DNA of 64,000 nucleotides, taken from NCBI RefSeq assembly GCF_036013935.1, contig NZ_CP107902.1, positions 7,225,001 to 7,289,000 on the forward strand. The letters are read 5' to 3'. Within the stretch, counting starts at the first letter, position 1, and the number at the start of each line of letters is the position of its first letter. The position numbers and the translations under genes were made by a program. Shown here piece after piece: positions 54,733-63,917 of this stretch. A model generated the notes under the pieces. It was not told the origin of the DNA. It saw only the letters and a list, made by a program, of their open reading frames with translations, and did no database searches. This DNA comes from Streptomyces sp. NBC_00461. Lineage in GTDB: Bacteria; Actinomycetota; Actinomycetes; Streptomycetales; Streptomycetaceae.

Positions 54733-55197
54733 TTACGCCATGGCCTCCCTGGCGGCCTTCAGGGCCTCGGCCAGACGCTCCGGCTCCCGCGTCGACAGAT
54801 ACAGGTACGGCGTCGGGTCCTCGGGGTCGGTGACCATCACGCGCAGGGCGGTGGGGATGTAGGCGCGCAGCAGCAGGAACGCGCGCGTGTCCGCCTTGTA
54901 GGTGCGCCAGGCGCGGGCCTCCTCCTGGTCCAACACCTCGGCCTCGCCCAGGGCCGTGACCGGGATCTTCGCCTCGCCCGCGATCAGGGAGCCGCCCACT
55001 ACGCGAATACGGACCGAGCCGTACGAACTCGCCATGACCGCCGTCGCCGCCGTACCGCCGACCAGACCGCCGAGCAGCGGCAGCGTCCCGAAGGGCAGCA
55101 GGACCAGGGCCATCGCGAGGCCGACCAGGAACGAGATGAACCACCACGAGCGAGGGGCGGTGAGGCGTTCTTCGTACGGTGTGGCGGAGAGCTGCAT
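54733..55197 (-). CDS. DUF3093 membrane protein
   Basis: A 154-aa protein with two close hydrophobic helices near the N-terminus (WWFISFLVGLAMALVLLPFG and LLGGLVGGTAATAVMA). A beta-rich PH-like domain follows, ending in YLYLSTREPERLAEAL. This is the actinobacterial DUF3093 family, function unknown, typically found next to dut as here. It is divergent from the thioesterase gene. Confidence 0.82.
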   Translation of the reverse strand: MQLSATPYEERLTAPRSWWFISFLVGLAMALVLLPFGTLPLLGGLVGGTAATAVMASSYGSVRIRVVGGSLIAGEAKIPVTALGEAEVLDQEEARAWRTYKADTRAFLLLRAYIPTALRVMVTDPEDPTPYLYLSTREPERLAEALKAAREAMA

Positions 55198-55255
55198 GGA
55201 ACCAAGCTTGGCACGGTGTCCGGACAGTGCCGACGCGCGGGTAAGGTCTGCGGCT

Positions 55256-55840
55256 GTGAGTGGTACTTCCCCAGCTCTTAGGCCTCCCGCCGACGCGGTG
55301 ACACCGGTGCGGCACCCTGATGCTCCCGCGCCCGGTGAGCTGCTCGGTGCCCACTACGAACAGTGTTTCGGGTGCGGCGGCGGCCAGTCCCATGGGCTGC
55401 ATCTGGCGGCGCGAGCCGGCGAGGGCGTCACCATCACCGCCGAGTTCACCGTGCAGCCCGCCCACCAGGGGGCGCCCGGCCTCGCCCACGGCGGCGTGCT
55501 GGCCACCGCACTCGACGAGAGCCTCGGCTCGCTGAACTGGCTGCTGCGGACGATCGCGGTGACAGGGCGGCTGGAGACCGACTTCGTGCGCCCCGTACCG
55601 GTCGGTACGGTGCTGTATCTGGAGGCCGAGGTGACGGCGGTGGCGGGCCGCAAGATCTACTCGTCCGCCACCGGACGCATCGGCGGCCCGGACGGGCCCG
55701 TGGCCCTTCGCGCCGACGCGCTCTTCATCGAGGTGAAGGTCGACCACTTCATCGACAACGGCCGCCCGGAGGAGATCCGCGCCGCCATGAACGACCCGGA
55801 CCAGAGCCGGCGCACCCGCGCCTTCGAGGTGAACCCGTGA
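55256..55840 (+). CDS. PaaI-type hotdog-fold thioesterase
   Basis: A 194-aa hotdog protein. The helix-strand core HQGAPGLAHGGVLATALDE is the PaaI/YbgC-type active-site region, and a CFGCG motif precedes it. It should hydrolyse acyl-CoA thioesters. GTG 55256 has no ribosome site but TAAGGT (55242-55247) stands 8 bp before it, so a leaderless transcript is plausible. The stop overlaps dut by 4 bp. Confidence 0.82.
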   Translation: MSGTSPALRPPADAVTPVRHPDAPAPGELLGAHYEQCFGCGGGQSHGLHLAARAGEGVTITAEFTVQPAHQGAPGLAHGGVLATALDESLGSLNWLLRTIAVTGRLETDFVRPVPVGTVLYLEAEVTAVAGRKIYSSATGRIGGPDGPVALRADALFIEVKVDHFIDNGRPEEIRAAMNDPDQSRRTRAFEVNP

Positions 55841-56388
55841 GCCGTGACCCCGTGGACGTACTGATCCGGCGAGTCGACCCCGACGTACCGCTTCCTGCGT
55901 ACGCGCACCCCGGTGACGCGGGAGCCGATCTGCGTACCGTCGAGGCGTGCGAACTGAAGCCGGGGGAGCGGGTTGTTCTGCCCACCGGGGTGTCAATCGC
56001 CCTCCCGGAGGGGTACGCGGCCTTCGTGCACCCGCGATCCGGTCTCGCCGCCCGCTGCGGTGTCGCTCTGGTGAATGCCCCAGGGACGGTTGATGCCGGG
56101 TACCGTGGGGAGATCAAGGTGATCGTGGTGAATCTCGACCCGCGCGAGGCAGTGCGGTTCGAGCGCTTCGACCGGATCGCCCAACTGGTCGTCCAGCAGG
56201 TCGAGAGGGTCCGCTTCCAGGAGGTCGCGGAGCTTCCCGACTCGGTGCGGGCCGAAGGGGGCTTCGGGTCCACCGGAGGTCATGCCGCGGTGACCGGTAC
56301 AAGCAGCACAAGCGGTCAGGCCGCCGTAGGCGGCCGGGCGGGTGGGAATCGATACGCTTCGGTCGTATCCGACCGGGAAGGACAGTGA
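55837..56388 (+). CDS. dut: dUTP diphosphatase
   Basis: A 183-aa trimeric-type dUTPase. All five motifs are visible in order: AGADLRT, PRSGLA, GTVDAGYRG, RIAQLV and GGFGSTG. It cleaves dUTP to dUMP and PPi, preventing uracil in DNA and feeding dTMP synthesis. A Gly/Ser/Ala-rich C-terminal tail extends about 35 residues beyond motif V. The GTG start overlaps the thioesterase stop, and the DUF3710 gene follows after 1 bp. Confidence 0.95.
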   Translation: MSRDPVDVLIRRVDPDVPLPAYAHPGDAGADLRTVEACELKPGERVVLPTGVSIALPEGYAAFVHPRSGLAARCGVALVNAPGTVDAGYRGEIKVIVVNLDPREAVRFERFDRIAQLVVQQVERVRFQEVAELPDSVRAEGGFGSTGGHAAVTGTSSTSGQAAVGGRAGGNRYASVVSDREGQ

Positions 56389-56389
56389 C

Positions 56390-57145
56390 GTGTTCGGACG
56401 TCGCAACAAGAAGGGTGCCGCCGAGGACGCGGCCGGCGAGGCCGAGCAGGTCGTCGACAGTGTCGGCACTGAGGCGGACGACGAAGAGCGCGAGCGCGTG
56501 AGGCTCGAGCCCGAGCCGCGGCCCGACGGGCCCTGGGACGACTCGGAGGTGCACGATCCGGCCGAGGGCCGGGTGGACCTGGGCGGGATCTTCGTGCCCG
56601 GAGTCGACGGCATGGAGCTGCGGGTCGAGGTCGCGGGCGACGCGATCGTCGCGGCGACCGTCGTGCTGCGCGACAGCGCCATCCAGCTGCAGGCCTTCGC
56701 CGCTCCCAAGCGCGAGGGCATCTGGGGCGAGGTGCGCGAGGAGATCGGCTCGGGGATCACCCAGCAGGGTGGGATCATCGACGAGGTCGAGGGCCCGCTG
56801 GGCTGGGAGCTGCGCGCTCAAGTGCCGGTGCAACTGCCGGACGGCACAGGCGGTTTCCAGGTCGTGCGGTTCGTCGGTGTGGACGGCCCGCGCTGGTTCC
56901 TGCGCGGTGTGATCTCGGGTCAGGGCGCGGTGCAGCCGCAGGCGGCCGGTCTGCTCGAGCAGATCTTCCGGGACACGGTCGTGGTCCGCGGCGAAGGCCC
57001 GATGGCGCCCCGCGACCCGATCGTCCTCCAGCTGCCCAACGACGCCCAGATGGTCCCCGAGGGCGTCCAGCAGGAGGAGGGCTCGCGCTTCTCCGGCGGC
57101 ATGGGACAGCTGCAGCGCGGACCGGAGATCACAGAGGTCCGCTAG
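56390..57145 (+). CDS. DUF3710 protein
   Basis: A 251-aa protein of the actinobacterial DUF3710 family. It starts MFGRRNKKGA with a basic patch, continues with an acidic low-complexity stretch, and has a beta-rich core (GIFVPGVDGMELRVEV, GFQVVRFVGVDGPRWFLRGV). Function is unknown; its constant link to dut and OB-fold genes in actinobacteria suggests a housekeeping role. GGAAGGA precedes the GTG. The operon ends at the hairpin just downstream. Confidence 0.88.
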   Translation: MFGRRNKKGAAEDAAGEAEQVVDSVGTEADDEERERVRLEPEPRPDGPWDDSEVHDPAEGRVDLGGIFVPGVDGMELRVEVAGDAIVAATVVLRDSAIQLQAFAAPKREGIWGEVREEIGSGITQQGGIIDEVEGPLGWELRAQVPVQLPDGTGGFQVVRFVGVDGPRWFLRGVISGQGAVQPQAAGLLEQIFRDTVVVRGEGPMAPRDPIVLQLPNDAQMVPEGVQQEEGSRFSGGMGQLQRGPEITEVR

Positions 57146-57168
57146 GTACTCCACGGGGAGAATCGTTC

Positions 57169-57198
57169 AAGAGCCGCACCCTTCGGGGTGCGGCTCTT
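57169..57198 (+). terminator. Terminator of the dut operon
   Basis: A 13-bp stem with a very stable TTCG tetraloop (57169-57181 and 57186-57198). Confidence 0.88.
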
Positions 57199-57214
57199 CT
57201 GCGTGTGAGACCCC

Positions 57215-57243
57215 TTGACGGCGTATTGGTCTGTACCTACGGT
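57215..57243 (+). promoter_or_regulatory. Lyase promoter with DasR-like site in the spacer
   Basis: TTGACG (57215-57220), 17 bp and TACGGT (57238-57243) make a strong housekeeping promoter. TGGTCTGTACCT (57227-57238) in the spacer resembles the dre core TGGTCTAGACCA and the chitinase-promoter repeat TGGTCCAGACCT (9 of 12 positions). Confidence 0.6.
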
Positions 57244-57295
57244 CTCCGCTCAACGCCTGTTCACAAAGGCGCTCATCGTTCACGTACGAGAACGG

Positions 57296-58486
57296 ATGGC
57301 CCCCACTATGCGCCGTACCGCACTCCTCGCGACCGCCTCTGCGCTTGTCGTGGGCATGCTCGCCTGGCCCTCGGTCCGCCATGCCGACGCCGCTCCCGCC
57401 GCCTTCGTCCACCCCGGAGTCACCGTCTCCCGGGCGCAGTTGGACTTCACCCGCACCAAGGTCGACACCGGCGCCCAGCCCTGGAAAGGCGCCTTCGACC
57501 AGATGAAGGCGAGCAAGTACGCCGACCTGAACCGCACGCCCAAGCCGCGGGCGACCGTCGAGTGCGGCCCCTACTCGAACCCCGACCGCGGGTGCACGGA
57601 CGAGCGCGAGGACGCCATCGCCGCGTACACCGACGCGCTCGCCTGGTACATCACCCGCGACGACCGGTACGCCAAGAAGTCGATCCAGCTGATGGACGCC
57701 TGGTCGGCCGTGATCAAGGACCACACCAACAGCAACGCGCCCCTGCAGACCGGCTGGGCGGGCTCCTCCTGGCCCAAGGCCGCCGAGATCATCAAGCACG
57801 CGTACACGGGAAACTGGGCGAACTCCGGCCGCTTCGCGACCATGCTCCGCACCGTCTACCTCCCGAAGATCATCAACGGCTCGAACTCCAACGGCAATTG
57901 GGAGCTGTCGATGATGGAGGCCGCCGTGGGCATCTCCGTCTTCCTCGACGACGGGACGTCGTACGACAAGGCCATGGCGAAGTTCCGTACCCGTACGGCC
58001 GCCTACGTCTATCTGTCCTCGGACGGCGACCTGCCCAGGATCGTGCCCAGCCAGCATCTCGACACCAAGGCGAAGATCGTCGGCTACTGGCAGGGGCAGT
58101 CCACCTTCGTCACCGGGCTCACCCAGGAGACCTGCCGCGACTTCACCCACACGGGCTATGGAATCTCCGCGATCTCCCATGTCGCCGAGACCAGCCGGAT
58201 CCAGGGCCAGGACCTCTACCGCACCGACGTCGGCGAACGGCTGCGGCAGGCGCTCGGGTTCCAGGCCGCGTACCAGCTGGGCGCGGCCGTCCCCGGTTGG
58301 CTGTGCGGAGGGTCGCTGAAGCTCGGGCTCGGTCCGGTCACCGAGGTCGGCTACAACGCCCTGCACAACCGTCTGGGCATCGCGATGAGCAACACCGGGA
58401 CGCTGACCGAGCGCAGCCGCCCGGCCGGCAGCAACAACCTCTTCGTCGCCTGGGAGACCCTCACCCACGGGGACAATCCGAGCTGA
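57296..58486 (+). CDS. Secreted alginate-lyase-family polysaccharide lyase
   Basis: A 396-aa secreted protein. The signal peptide ends near HADAAPAAF. The rest is an all-helical (alpha/alpha)n-barrel with motifs of the alginate lyase family (PF05426): AWYITRDDRYAKKSIQLMDAW (two helices), NSNGNWELSMMEAAVGI and a catalytic-type H in CRDFTHTGYGIS. It probably depolymerises a uronic-acid polysaccharide by beta-elimination; whether alginate or glucuronan is unclear. ATG 57296 was chosen for its purine-rich upstream; ATG 57308 is possible. Its promoter has a DasR-like element. Confidence 0.82.
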   Translation: MAPTMRRTALLATASALVVGMLAWPSVRHADAAPAAFVHPGVTVSRAQLDFTRTKVDTGAQPWKGAFDQMKASKYADLNRTPKPRATVECGPYSNPDRGCTDEREDAIAAYTDALAWYITRDDRYAKKSIQLMDAWSAVIKDHTNSNAPLQTGWAGSSWPKAAEIIKHAYTGNWANSGRFATMLRTVYLPKIINGSNSNGNWELSMMEAAVGISVFLDDGTSYDKAMAKFRTRTAAYVYLSSDGDLPRIVPSQHLDTKAKIVGYWQGQSTFVTGLTQETCRDFTHTGYGISAISHVAETSRIQGQDLYRTDVGERLRQALGFQAAYQLGAAVPGWLCGGSLKLGLGPVTEVGYNALHNRLGIAMSNTGTLTERSRPAGSNNLFVAWETLTHGDNPS

Positions 58487-58558
58487 CCGAACGTTGAAGG
58501 ACCGGGCGCCGGGTGACGATACTGGCGCCCGGCCGACGACTTCACGGGGGCGGGGTAC

Positions 58559-59251
58559 ATGAGCCAGGTGGTCACCGAGACCATGGTGCGGGTCGAGAAC
58601 GTCCACAGGTCCTACGGCCACGGAGCGGCCGCCGTGCACGCGCTGCGCGGTGTCTCCTTCGAGGTGCCGCGCGGCGAACTCGTGGCCCTCAAGGGGCGCT
58701 CGGGGTCGGGCAAGACCACGCTCCTCAACATCGTCGGCGGACTCGACGTACCCGACGAAGGACGTGTCACCGTCGACGGCCTCGACCTGTCGGAGCTCGA
58801 CGAGGACGGGCTGCTCGCCCTGCGCCGCGACCGCGTCGGCTTCGTGTTCCAGTCCTTCGGGCTGATACCGATCCTCACGGCCGCCGAGAACGTCGGCGTG
58901 CCGATGCGGCTGCGCCGGACCGAGGTTCGCGCGCGCGAGGAGCGCGTCGAGCTGCTGCTCGCCCTGGTCGGGCTCGCCGACCATGCGGCACAGCGGCCCG
59001 GCGAGCTCTCCGGCGGCCAGCAGCAGCGCGTCGCCATCGCCCGCGCCCTCGCGAACAGCCCCGCGCTCCTCGTCGCCGACGAGCCGACCGGGCAGCTGGA
59101 CGCGGAGACCGGGCACGCCGTCATGGAGCTGCTGCGGGCCGTCGTCCACAGCGAGCAGGTCACGGCCCTGGTCGCCACCCATGACGCGACCCTGCTGGAC
59201 CTGGCCGACCGGGTACTGGAGCTGGGCGACGGGGAGATCGTCGAGCACTGA
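58559..59251 (+). CDS. ABC transporter ATPase, LolD/MacB type, no adjacent permease
   Basis: A 230-aa ATPase. Walker A GRSGSGKTT, Q-loop FVFQSFGLIP, signature LSGGQQQR, Walker B LLVADEPTGQLD and switch His (VATHDATLL) are intact, and DEPTGQLD is typical of the MacB/LolD/FtsE group. These usually work with a FtsX-like permease, but neither neighbour encodes one. It may pair with a permease elsewhere. GGGGCGGGG precedes the ATG. Confidence 0.85.
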   Translation: MSQVVTETMVRVENVHRSYGHGAAAVHALRGVSFEVPRGELVALKGRSGSGKTTLLNIVGGLDVPDEGRVTVDGLDLSELDEDGLLALRRDRVGFVFQSFGLIPILTAAENVGVPMRLRRTEVRAREERVELLLALVGLADHAAQRPGELSGGQQQRVAIARALANSPALLVADEPTGQLDAETGHAVMELLRAVVHSEQVTALVATHDATLLDLADRVLELGDGEIVEH

Positions 59252-59374
59252 ACACGTCCCGCGTCAGAGTTGCGTCAAAGACGGCCCGCCCGCCGGTCCT
59301 GGCACCATTTGGCGGGATTGCCGGCCGTAAGGTCGACGCTGCGTAGGCAGCAGCGACCGGAAGACAATGGGGCC

Positions 59375-61927
59375 ATGGGACGCGGCAAGCTTCGGATCTA
59401 CCTCGGTGCGGCACCGGGCGTCGGCAAGACCTACGCCATGCTCTCCGAGGCGCACCGGCGTGTGGAGCGGGGTACGGACTGCGTGGTGGCCTTCGTGGAG
59501 CACCACGGCCGGCCGCGCACCGAGGTGATGCTGCACGGCCTGGAGCAGACGGCGCGCAGGGAGCTGGAGTACCGGGGGGCCGTCTTCACCGAGATGGACG
59601 TCGACGCCGTGCTCGCCCGCAGCCCCCAGGTGGCCCTCGTCGACGAGCTGGCCCACACCAACGTCCCCGGCTCCCGCAACACCAAGCGCTGGCAGGACGT
59701 GGAGGAGCTGCTCGCGGCCGGCATCGACGTGATATCGACCGTCAACATCCAGCACCTGGAGTCCCTCGGGGACGTGGTCGAGTCGATCACCGGCGTACGG
59801 CAGCGGGAGACCGTGCCGGACGAGGTCGTACGCCGGACGGACCAGATCGAACTGGTCGACATGTCGCCACAGGCACTGCGCCGGCGGATGGCGCACGGCA
59901 ACATCTACCAGCCGGACAAGGTGGACGCGGCCCTGTCCAACTACTTCCGGCCGGGCAATCTGACCGCGCTGCGGGAGCTGGCGCTGCTGTGGGTGGCGGA
60001 CCGGGTCGACGAGTATCTGAAGCAGTACCGCAGCGAGCACCGGGTGTCGAAGATCTGGGGCTCGCGCGAGCGGATCGTGGTCGGCCTGACCGGCGGACCC
60101 GAGGGCCGGACCCTGATCCGACGGGCCGCGCGGCTCGCCGAGAAGGGCGCCGGCGGTGAGGTGCTGGCCGTCTACATAGCGAGCACCGACGGGCTGACGG
60201 CCGCCTCGCCGAAGGAACTGGCCGTGCAGCGCACCCTGGTCGAGGACCTCGGCGGCACCTTCCACCACGTGGTCGGAGACGACATACCGGCGGCCCTGCT
60301 CGCGTTCGCGCGCGGGGTCAACGCCACCCAGATCGTGCTCGGCGTCTCACGGCGCAAGAGCTGGCAGTACGTCTTCGGGCCGGGCGTCGGCGCGACCGTG
60401 GCCCGCGACTCGGGACCCGACCTCGACGTCCACCTGATCACGCACGACGAGGCGGGCAAGGGCCGCGGGCTGCCGGTGGCCAGGGGCGCCCGGCTCGGCC
60501 GGTCGAGGATCATCTGGGGCTGGCTGGTCGGCGTGGCCGGTCCGGCCGTCCTGGCGGTGCTGCTCAACACCGTCCAGCTCGGCCTCGCCAACGACATGCT
60601 GCTCTTCCTGGCCCTCACGGTCGCGGCGGCGCTGCTCGGTGGCCTGCTGCCCGCGCTGGCCTCGGCCGCGGTGGGCTCGCTGCTGCTGAACTACTTCTAC
60701 ACACCGCCCCTGCACCGCTGGACCATCGCCGACCCGAAGAACATCGTCGCCATCGTGATCTTCGTCGGCGTCGGCATCTCCGTGGCCTCGGTGGTCGACC
60801 TCGCCGCCCGCCGCACCCACCAGGCTGCCCGACTGCGCGCCGAGTCGGAGATCCTCTCCTTCCTCGCGGGCAACGTACTGCGGGGCGAGACCGGCCTGGA
60901 GGAGCTGCTGGAACGGGTCCGCGAGACCTTCGGCATGGAGTCGGCGGCCCTGCTGGAGCGGGCCGGCGACCGGGACCCGTGGACCTGCGCGGGCCGCGCC
61001 GGGCTCGGGCCGTCCGTGCAGCGCCCTGACGAGGCGGACGTGGACGTCCCGGTCGGCGACCACATGGCACTCGCACTGACCGGCCGGGTGCTGCCCGCCG
61101 AGGACCGACGGGTGCTGGCCGCCTTCGCCGCCCAGGCGGCCGTCGTCCTGGACCGACGGAGGCTGCAGGAGGAGGCCGACCGGGCCCGGGCACTCGCCGA
61201 GGGCAACCGCATCCGTACGGCGCTGCTGGCCGCCGTGAGCCACGATCTGCGGACGCCGCTGGCCGGCATCAAGGCGGCGGTGTCGTCACTGCGCTCGGAC
61301 GACGTGGCCTGGTCCGAGGAGGACCAGGCGGAACTGCTGAAGGGCATCGAGGAGGGCGCCGACCGGCTCGACCACCTCGTCGGCAACCTCCTCGACATGT
61401 CCCGCCTGCAGACCGGCACGGTCGCCCCGCTGATCCGGGAGGTCGACCTGGACGAGGTCGTACCGATGGCACTGGTCGGGGTGCCCGAGGACGGCGTCGT
61501 CCTGGACGTGCCGGAGACCCTGCCGATGGTCGCCGTCGACCCGGGACTGCTGGAGCGGTCGGTGGCCAACCTGGTCGAGAACGCCGTCAAGTACAGCCCG
61601 CGGGACGAGGCGGTGCTGGTCGCCGCGAGCGCCATCGCCGACCGGGTCGAGGTGCGGGTGGTCGACCGCGGCACCGGCGTCCCCGACGAGGCCAAGGAAC
61701 GCATCTTCGAGCCCTTCCAGCGCTACGGCGACGCCCCGCGCGGCGCCGGCGTGGGCCTTGGGCTCGCCGTGGCGCGGGGCTTCGTCGAGGCCATGGGCGG
61801 CACCCTCGACGCCGAGGACACACCCGGCGGCGGCCTCACCATGGTCCTCACCCTGCGCGCGGCAGGACCGCACGCGCAGGAACTTCTCCACCCAGCGGAA
61901 GCGGAACCCGAAAGGCAGGTCACATGA
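59375..61927 (+). CDS. kdpD: KdpD, osmosensitive K+ sensor kinase
   Basis: An 850-aa KdpD. The N-terminal KdpD domain carries Walker A GAAPGVGKT and the DELAHTNVPGSRN block. A universal-stress-protein domain follows (about 225-350), then four closely spaced transmembrane helices (about 395-480), a GAF-like domain, His623 (AVSHDLRTPLAG) and the HATPase domain. KdpD responds to low potassium and osmotic upshift. It overlaps kdpE by 4 bp. No kdpFABC pump genes are in this window on either side. Confidence 0.93.
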   Translation: MGRGKLRIYLGAAPGVGKTYAMLSEAHRRVERGTDCVVAFVEHHGRPRTEVMLHGLEQTARRELEYRGAVFTEMDVDAVLARSPQVALVDELAHTNVPGSRNTKRWQDVEELLAAGIDVISTVNIQHLESLGDVVESITGVRQRETVPDEVVRRTDQIELVDMSPQALRRRMAHGNIYQPDKVDAALSNYFRPGNLTALRELALLWVADRVDEYLKQYRSEHRVSKIWGSRERIVVGLTGGPEGRTLIRRAARLAEKGAGGEVLAVYIASTDGLTAASPKELAVQRTLVEDLGGTFHHVVGDDIPAALLAFARGVNATQIVLGVSRRKSWQYVFGPGVGATVARDSGPDLDVHLITHDEAGKGRGLPVARGARLGRSRIIWGWLVGVAGPAVLAVLLNTVQLGLANDMLLFLALTVAAALLGGLLPALASAAVGSLLLNYFYTPPLHRWTIADPKNIVAIVIFVGVGISVASVVDLAARRTHQAARLRAESEILSFLAGNVLRGETGLEELLERVRETFGMESAALLERAGDRDPWTCAGRAGLGPSVQRPDEADVDVPVGDHMALALTGRVLPAEDRRVLAAFAAQAAVVLDRRRLQEEADRARALAEGNRIRTALLAAVSHDLRTPLAGIKAAVSSLRSDDVAWSEEDQAELLKGIEEGADRLDHLVGNLLDMSRLQTGTVAPLIREVDLDEVVPMALVGVPEDGVVLDVPETLPMVAVDPGLLERSVANLVENAVKYSPRDEAVLVAASAIADRVEVRVVDRGTGVPDEAKERIFEPFQRYGDAPRGAGVGLGLAVARGFVEAMGGTLDAEDTPGGGLTMVLTLRAAGPHAQELLHPAEAEPERQVT

Positions 61928-62610
61928 CCCGGGTGCTCGTGATCGACGACGAGCCGCAGATCGTGCGGGCCCTCGTGATCAACCTCAAGGCGCGCAAGTA
62001 CGAGGTCGACGCGGCCCACGACGGCACCACCGCCCTTCAGCTCGCCGCCGCCCGCCACCCCGACGTGGTCGTCCTCGACCTGGGCCTGCCCGACATGGAC
62101 GGCGTCGAGGTGATCAGGGGCCTGCGCGGCTGGACCCGCGTGCCGATCCTGGTGCTCTCGGCCCGGCACACCTCCGACGAGAAGGTCGAGGCGCTGGACG
62201 CGGGCGCCGACGACTACGTCACCAAGCCCTTCGGCATGGACGAACTGCTCGCCCGGCTGCGGGCGGCCGTCCGCCGTGCCGAGCCGGTCGGCGCCGGCGA
62301 GGACGACGTGACCGCCGTGGAGACCGACGAGTTCACCGTCGACCTGGCCGCGAAGAAGGTCAACCGGGGCGGGCGGGACGTGCGCCTGACGCCCACGGAG
62401 TGGCATCTGCTGGAGGTGCTGGTGCGCAACACGGGCCGACTGGTGAGCCAGCGGCAGCTGCTCCAGGAAGTGTGGGGTCCGTCATACGGCACCGAGACCA
62501 ACTACCTGCGGGTGTACATGGCCCAGCTGCGCAGGAAGCTGGAGGCGGACCCGTCACACCCCAAACACTTCGTCACGGAGCCCGGGATGGGGTATCGCTT
62601 CGAGAAGTGA
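61924..62610 (+). CDS. kdpE: KdpE, OmpR-family response regulator
   Basis: A 228-aa response regulator. Phosphoacceptor Asp52 (VVVLDLGLPDMDG), receiver Lys in VTKPFGMDEL, and a C-terminal winged helix (LTPTEWHLLEVLVRNTG, LRRKLEADP). It is coupled to kdpD by an ATGA overlap and should activate the potassium-uptake genes encoded elsewhere. Confidence 0.93.
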   Translation: MTRVLVIDDEPQIVRALVINLKARKYEVDAAHDGTTALQLAAARHPDVVVLDLGLPDMDGVEVIRGLRGWTRVPILVLSARHTSDEKVEALDAGADDYVTKPFGMDELLARLRAAVRRAEPVGAGEDDVTAVETDEFTVDLAAKKVNRGGRDVRLTPTEWHLLEVLVRNTGRLVSQRQLLQEVWGPSYGTETNYLRVYMAQLRRKLEADPSHPKHFVTEPGMGYRFEK

Positions 62611-62687
62611 GCCGCCGGGCGGGGCACCGGTTCGAGCGCCGGGCCCGCGGGTACGTGGCTGTCGGGGCACCCCGGTACGCTTCAGAC

Positions 62688-63086
62688 ATGAGTGCTGTTC
62701 CTCGTTCCGAAAAGCCGGTGGGCCGGTTCCGGCGCATGCTTGACCGGCTCTCCTCGTCGCAGGAGGACCTGGAGTCCGAGGAGCTGCGGGAGGACACGGT
62801 GACCGCGGGCTGTACCCGTATCGGTGACTGTCACGACCGACAGATCGTTACGGTTACTGGTACCTTGCGCACGGTCACCCTGCGGCCGCGCGCGGGCGTC
62901 CCCGCCCTGGAGGCCGAGCTGTTCGACGGCTCCGCCGCCTTGGACGTGGTGTGGCTCGGCCGGCGCTCCATCGTGGGCATAGAGCCGGGACGCAGACTGA
63001 TCGCATCGGGCCGGATCTCGATGAGCCGGGGCCGCCGGGTGCTGTTCAATCCGAAATACGAACTGAGACCCCTCGGACGGGAGTAG
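62688..63086 (+). CDS. OB-fold nucleic-acid-binding protein
   Basis: A 132-aa protein with one OB-fold (about residues 45-130: VTVTGTLRTVTLRPR, AELFDGSAALDVVWLG, SGRISMSRGRRVLFNPKY). It resembles the OB-fold domain of RecG/aaRS-type anticodon binding, and similar small OB proteins sit near dut in many actinobacteria. TACGCT (62676-62681) lies 6 bp before the ATG, suggesting a leaderless mRNA. It is followed 3 bp later by the DUF3159 gene. Confidence 0.82.
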   Translation: MSAVPRSEKPVGRFRRMLDRLSSSQEDLESEELREDTVTAGCTRIGDCHDRQIVTVTGTLRTVTLRPRAGVPALEAELFDGSAALDVVWLGRRSIVGIEPGRRLIASGRISMSRGRRVLFNPKYELRPLGRE

Positions 63087-63089
63087 CCG

Positions 63090-63836
63090 GTGACGTCGCT
63101 CGACAAGCCGACCGAAGACACTCAAGCCGACGATGCCCGGGCGGTGACCGAGGCCGCCCTGTTCGAGGCGTTCGGCGGAGTGCGGGGCATGGTCGAGACG
63201 GTACTGCCCGGCCTCCTCTTCGTCACCATCTTCACGATCAACAAGGACCTGCACTGGTCGGCCATCGCCGCCCTCGCCGTGTCCCTGCTGCTCGTGGTGG
63301 TCCGCCTGGTCATGCGGGACACCGTCAAGCACGCGTTCAGCGGTGTCTTCGGCGTCGCCTTCGGTGTCGTCTTCGCGATGATGACGGGCAACGCCAAGGA
63401 CTTCTACCTGCCCGGCATGCTCTACACGCTGGGCCTGGCGCTTGCCTACATCGTCACGACCCTGTGCGGAGTACCGCTGCTCGGCCTGATCCTCGGGCCC
63501 GTCTTCAAGGAGAACCTCTCCTGGCGCACCCGCAACCCGGGCCGCAAGAAGGCGTACTCCAAGGCCAGTTGGGCCTGGGGCCTGATCCTGCTCGGCAAGT
63601 GCGCGATCCTCTTCCCGCTGTACTGGTGGGCGAACACGGCTCAGCTGGGCTGGGTGCTGGTCGCCCTGAAGATCCCGCCGTTCCTGCTCGCCGTATGGCT
63701 GACCTGGGTCTTCCTGGCTAAAGCGCCTGCTCCCATCGACGTGTTCGCGGAGATGGAGGCCGAGGAGCAGGCCGAGAAGGAGCGGGCCGCTGCGGGACGT
63801 GAGGCGAGTGCCGGGCGGCACCGTCGGGAGGCGTAG
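63090..63836 (+). CDS. DUF3159 membrane protein
   Basis: A 248-aa protein with about five or six transmembrane helices (ALAVSLLLVVVRLVM, FGVVFAMMTG, YIVTTLCGVPLLGLILG, ILLGKCAILFPLYW, VALKIPPFLLAVWLTWVF). The charged C-terminus is probably cytoplasmic. DUF3159 is an actinobacterial family of unknown function, commonly next to the OB-fold gene. The GTG start gives MTSLDKPTED. Confidence 0.85.
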   Translation: MTSLDKPTEDTQADDARAVTEAALFEAFGGVRGMVETVLPGLLFVTIFTINKDLHWSAIAALAVSLLLVVVRLVMRDTVKHAFSGVFGVAFGVVFAMMTGNAKDFYLPGMLYTLGLALAYIVTTLCGVPLLGLILGPVFKENLSWRTRNPGRKKAYSKASWAWGLILLGKCAILFPLYWWANTAQLGWVLVALKIPPFLLAVWLTWVFLAKAPAPIDVFAEMEAEEQAEKERAAAGREASAGRHRREA

Positions 63837-63860
63837 TGCTCGGCATCTGCGCGGCCGTCC

Positions 63861-63880
63861 CTGGGGGCTGCCGCCCCCAG
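63861..63880 (+). terminator. Terminator after the DUF3159 gene
   Basis: CTGGGGGC-TGCC-GCCCCCAG, an 8-bp perfect stem. The following AGACCCCCGCTTC and CTCAAACGCCGGACGGGCTGA blocks belong to an interspersed sequence common after Streptomyces genes. Confidence 0.75.
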
Positions 63881-63917
63881 ACCCCCGCTTCGGCCTGAAC
63901 GGCCTCGTCCTCAAACG

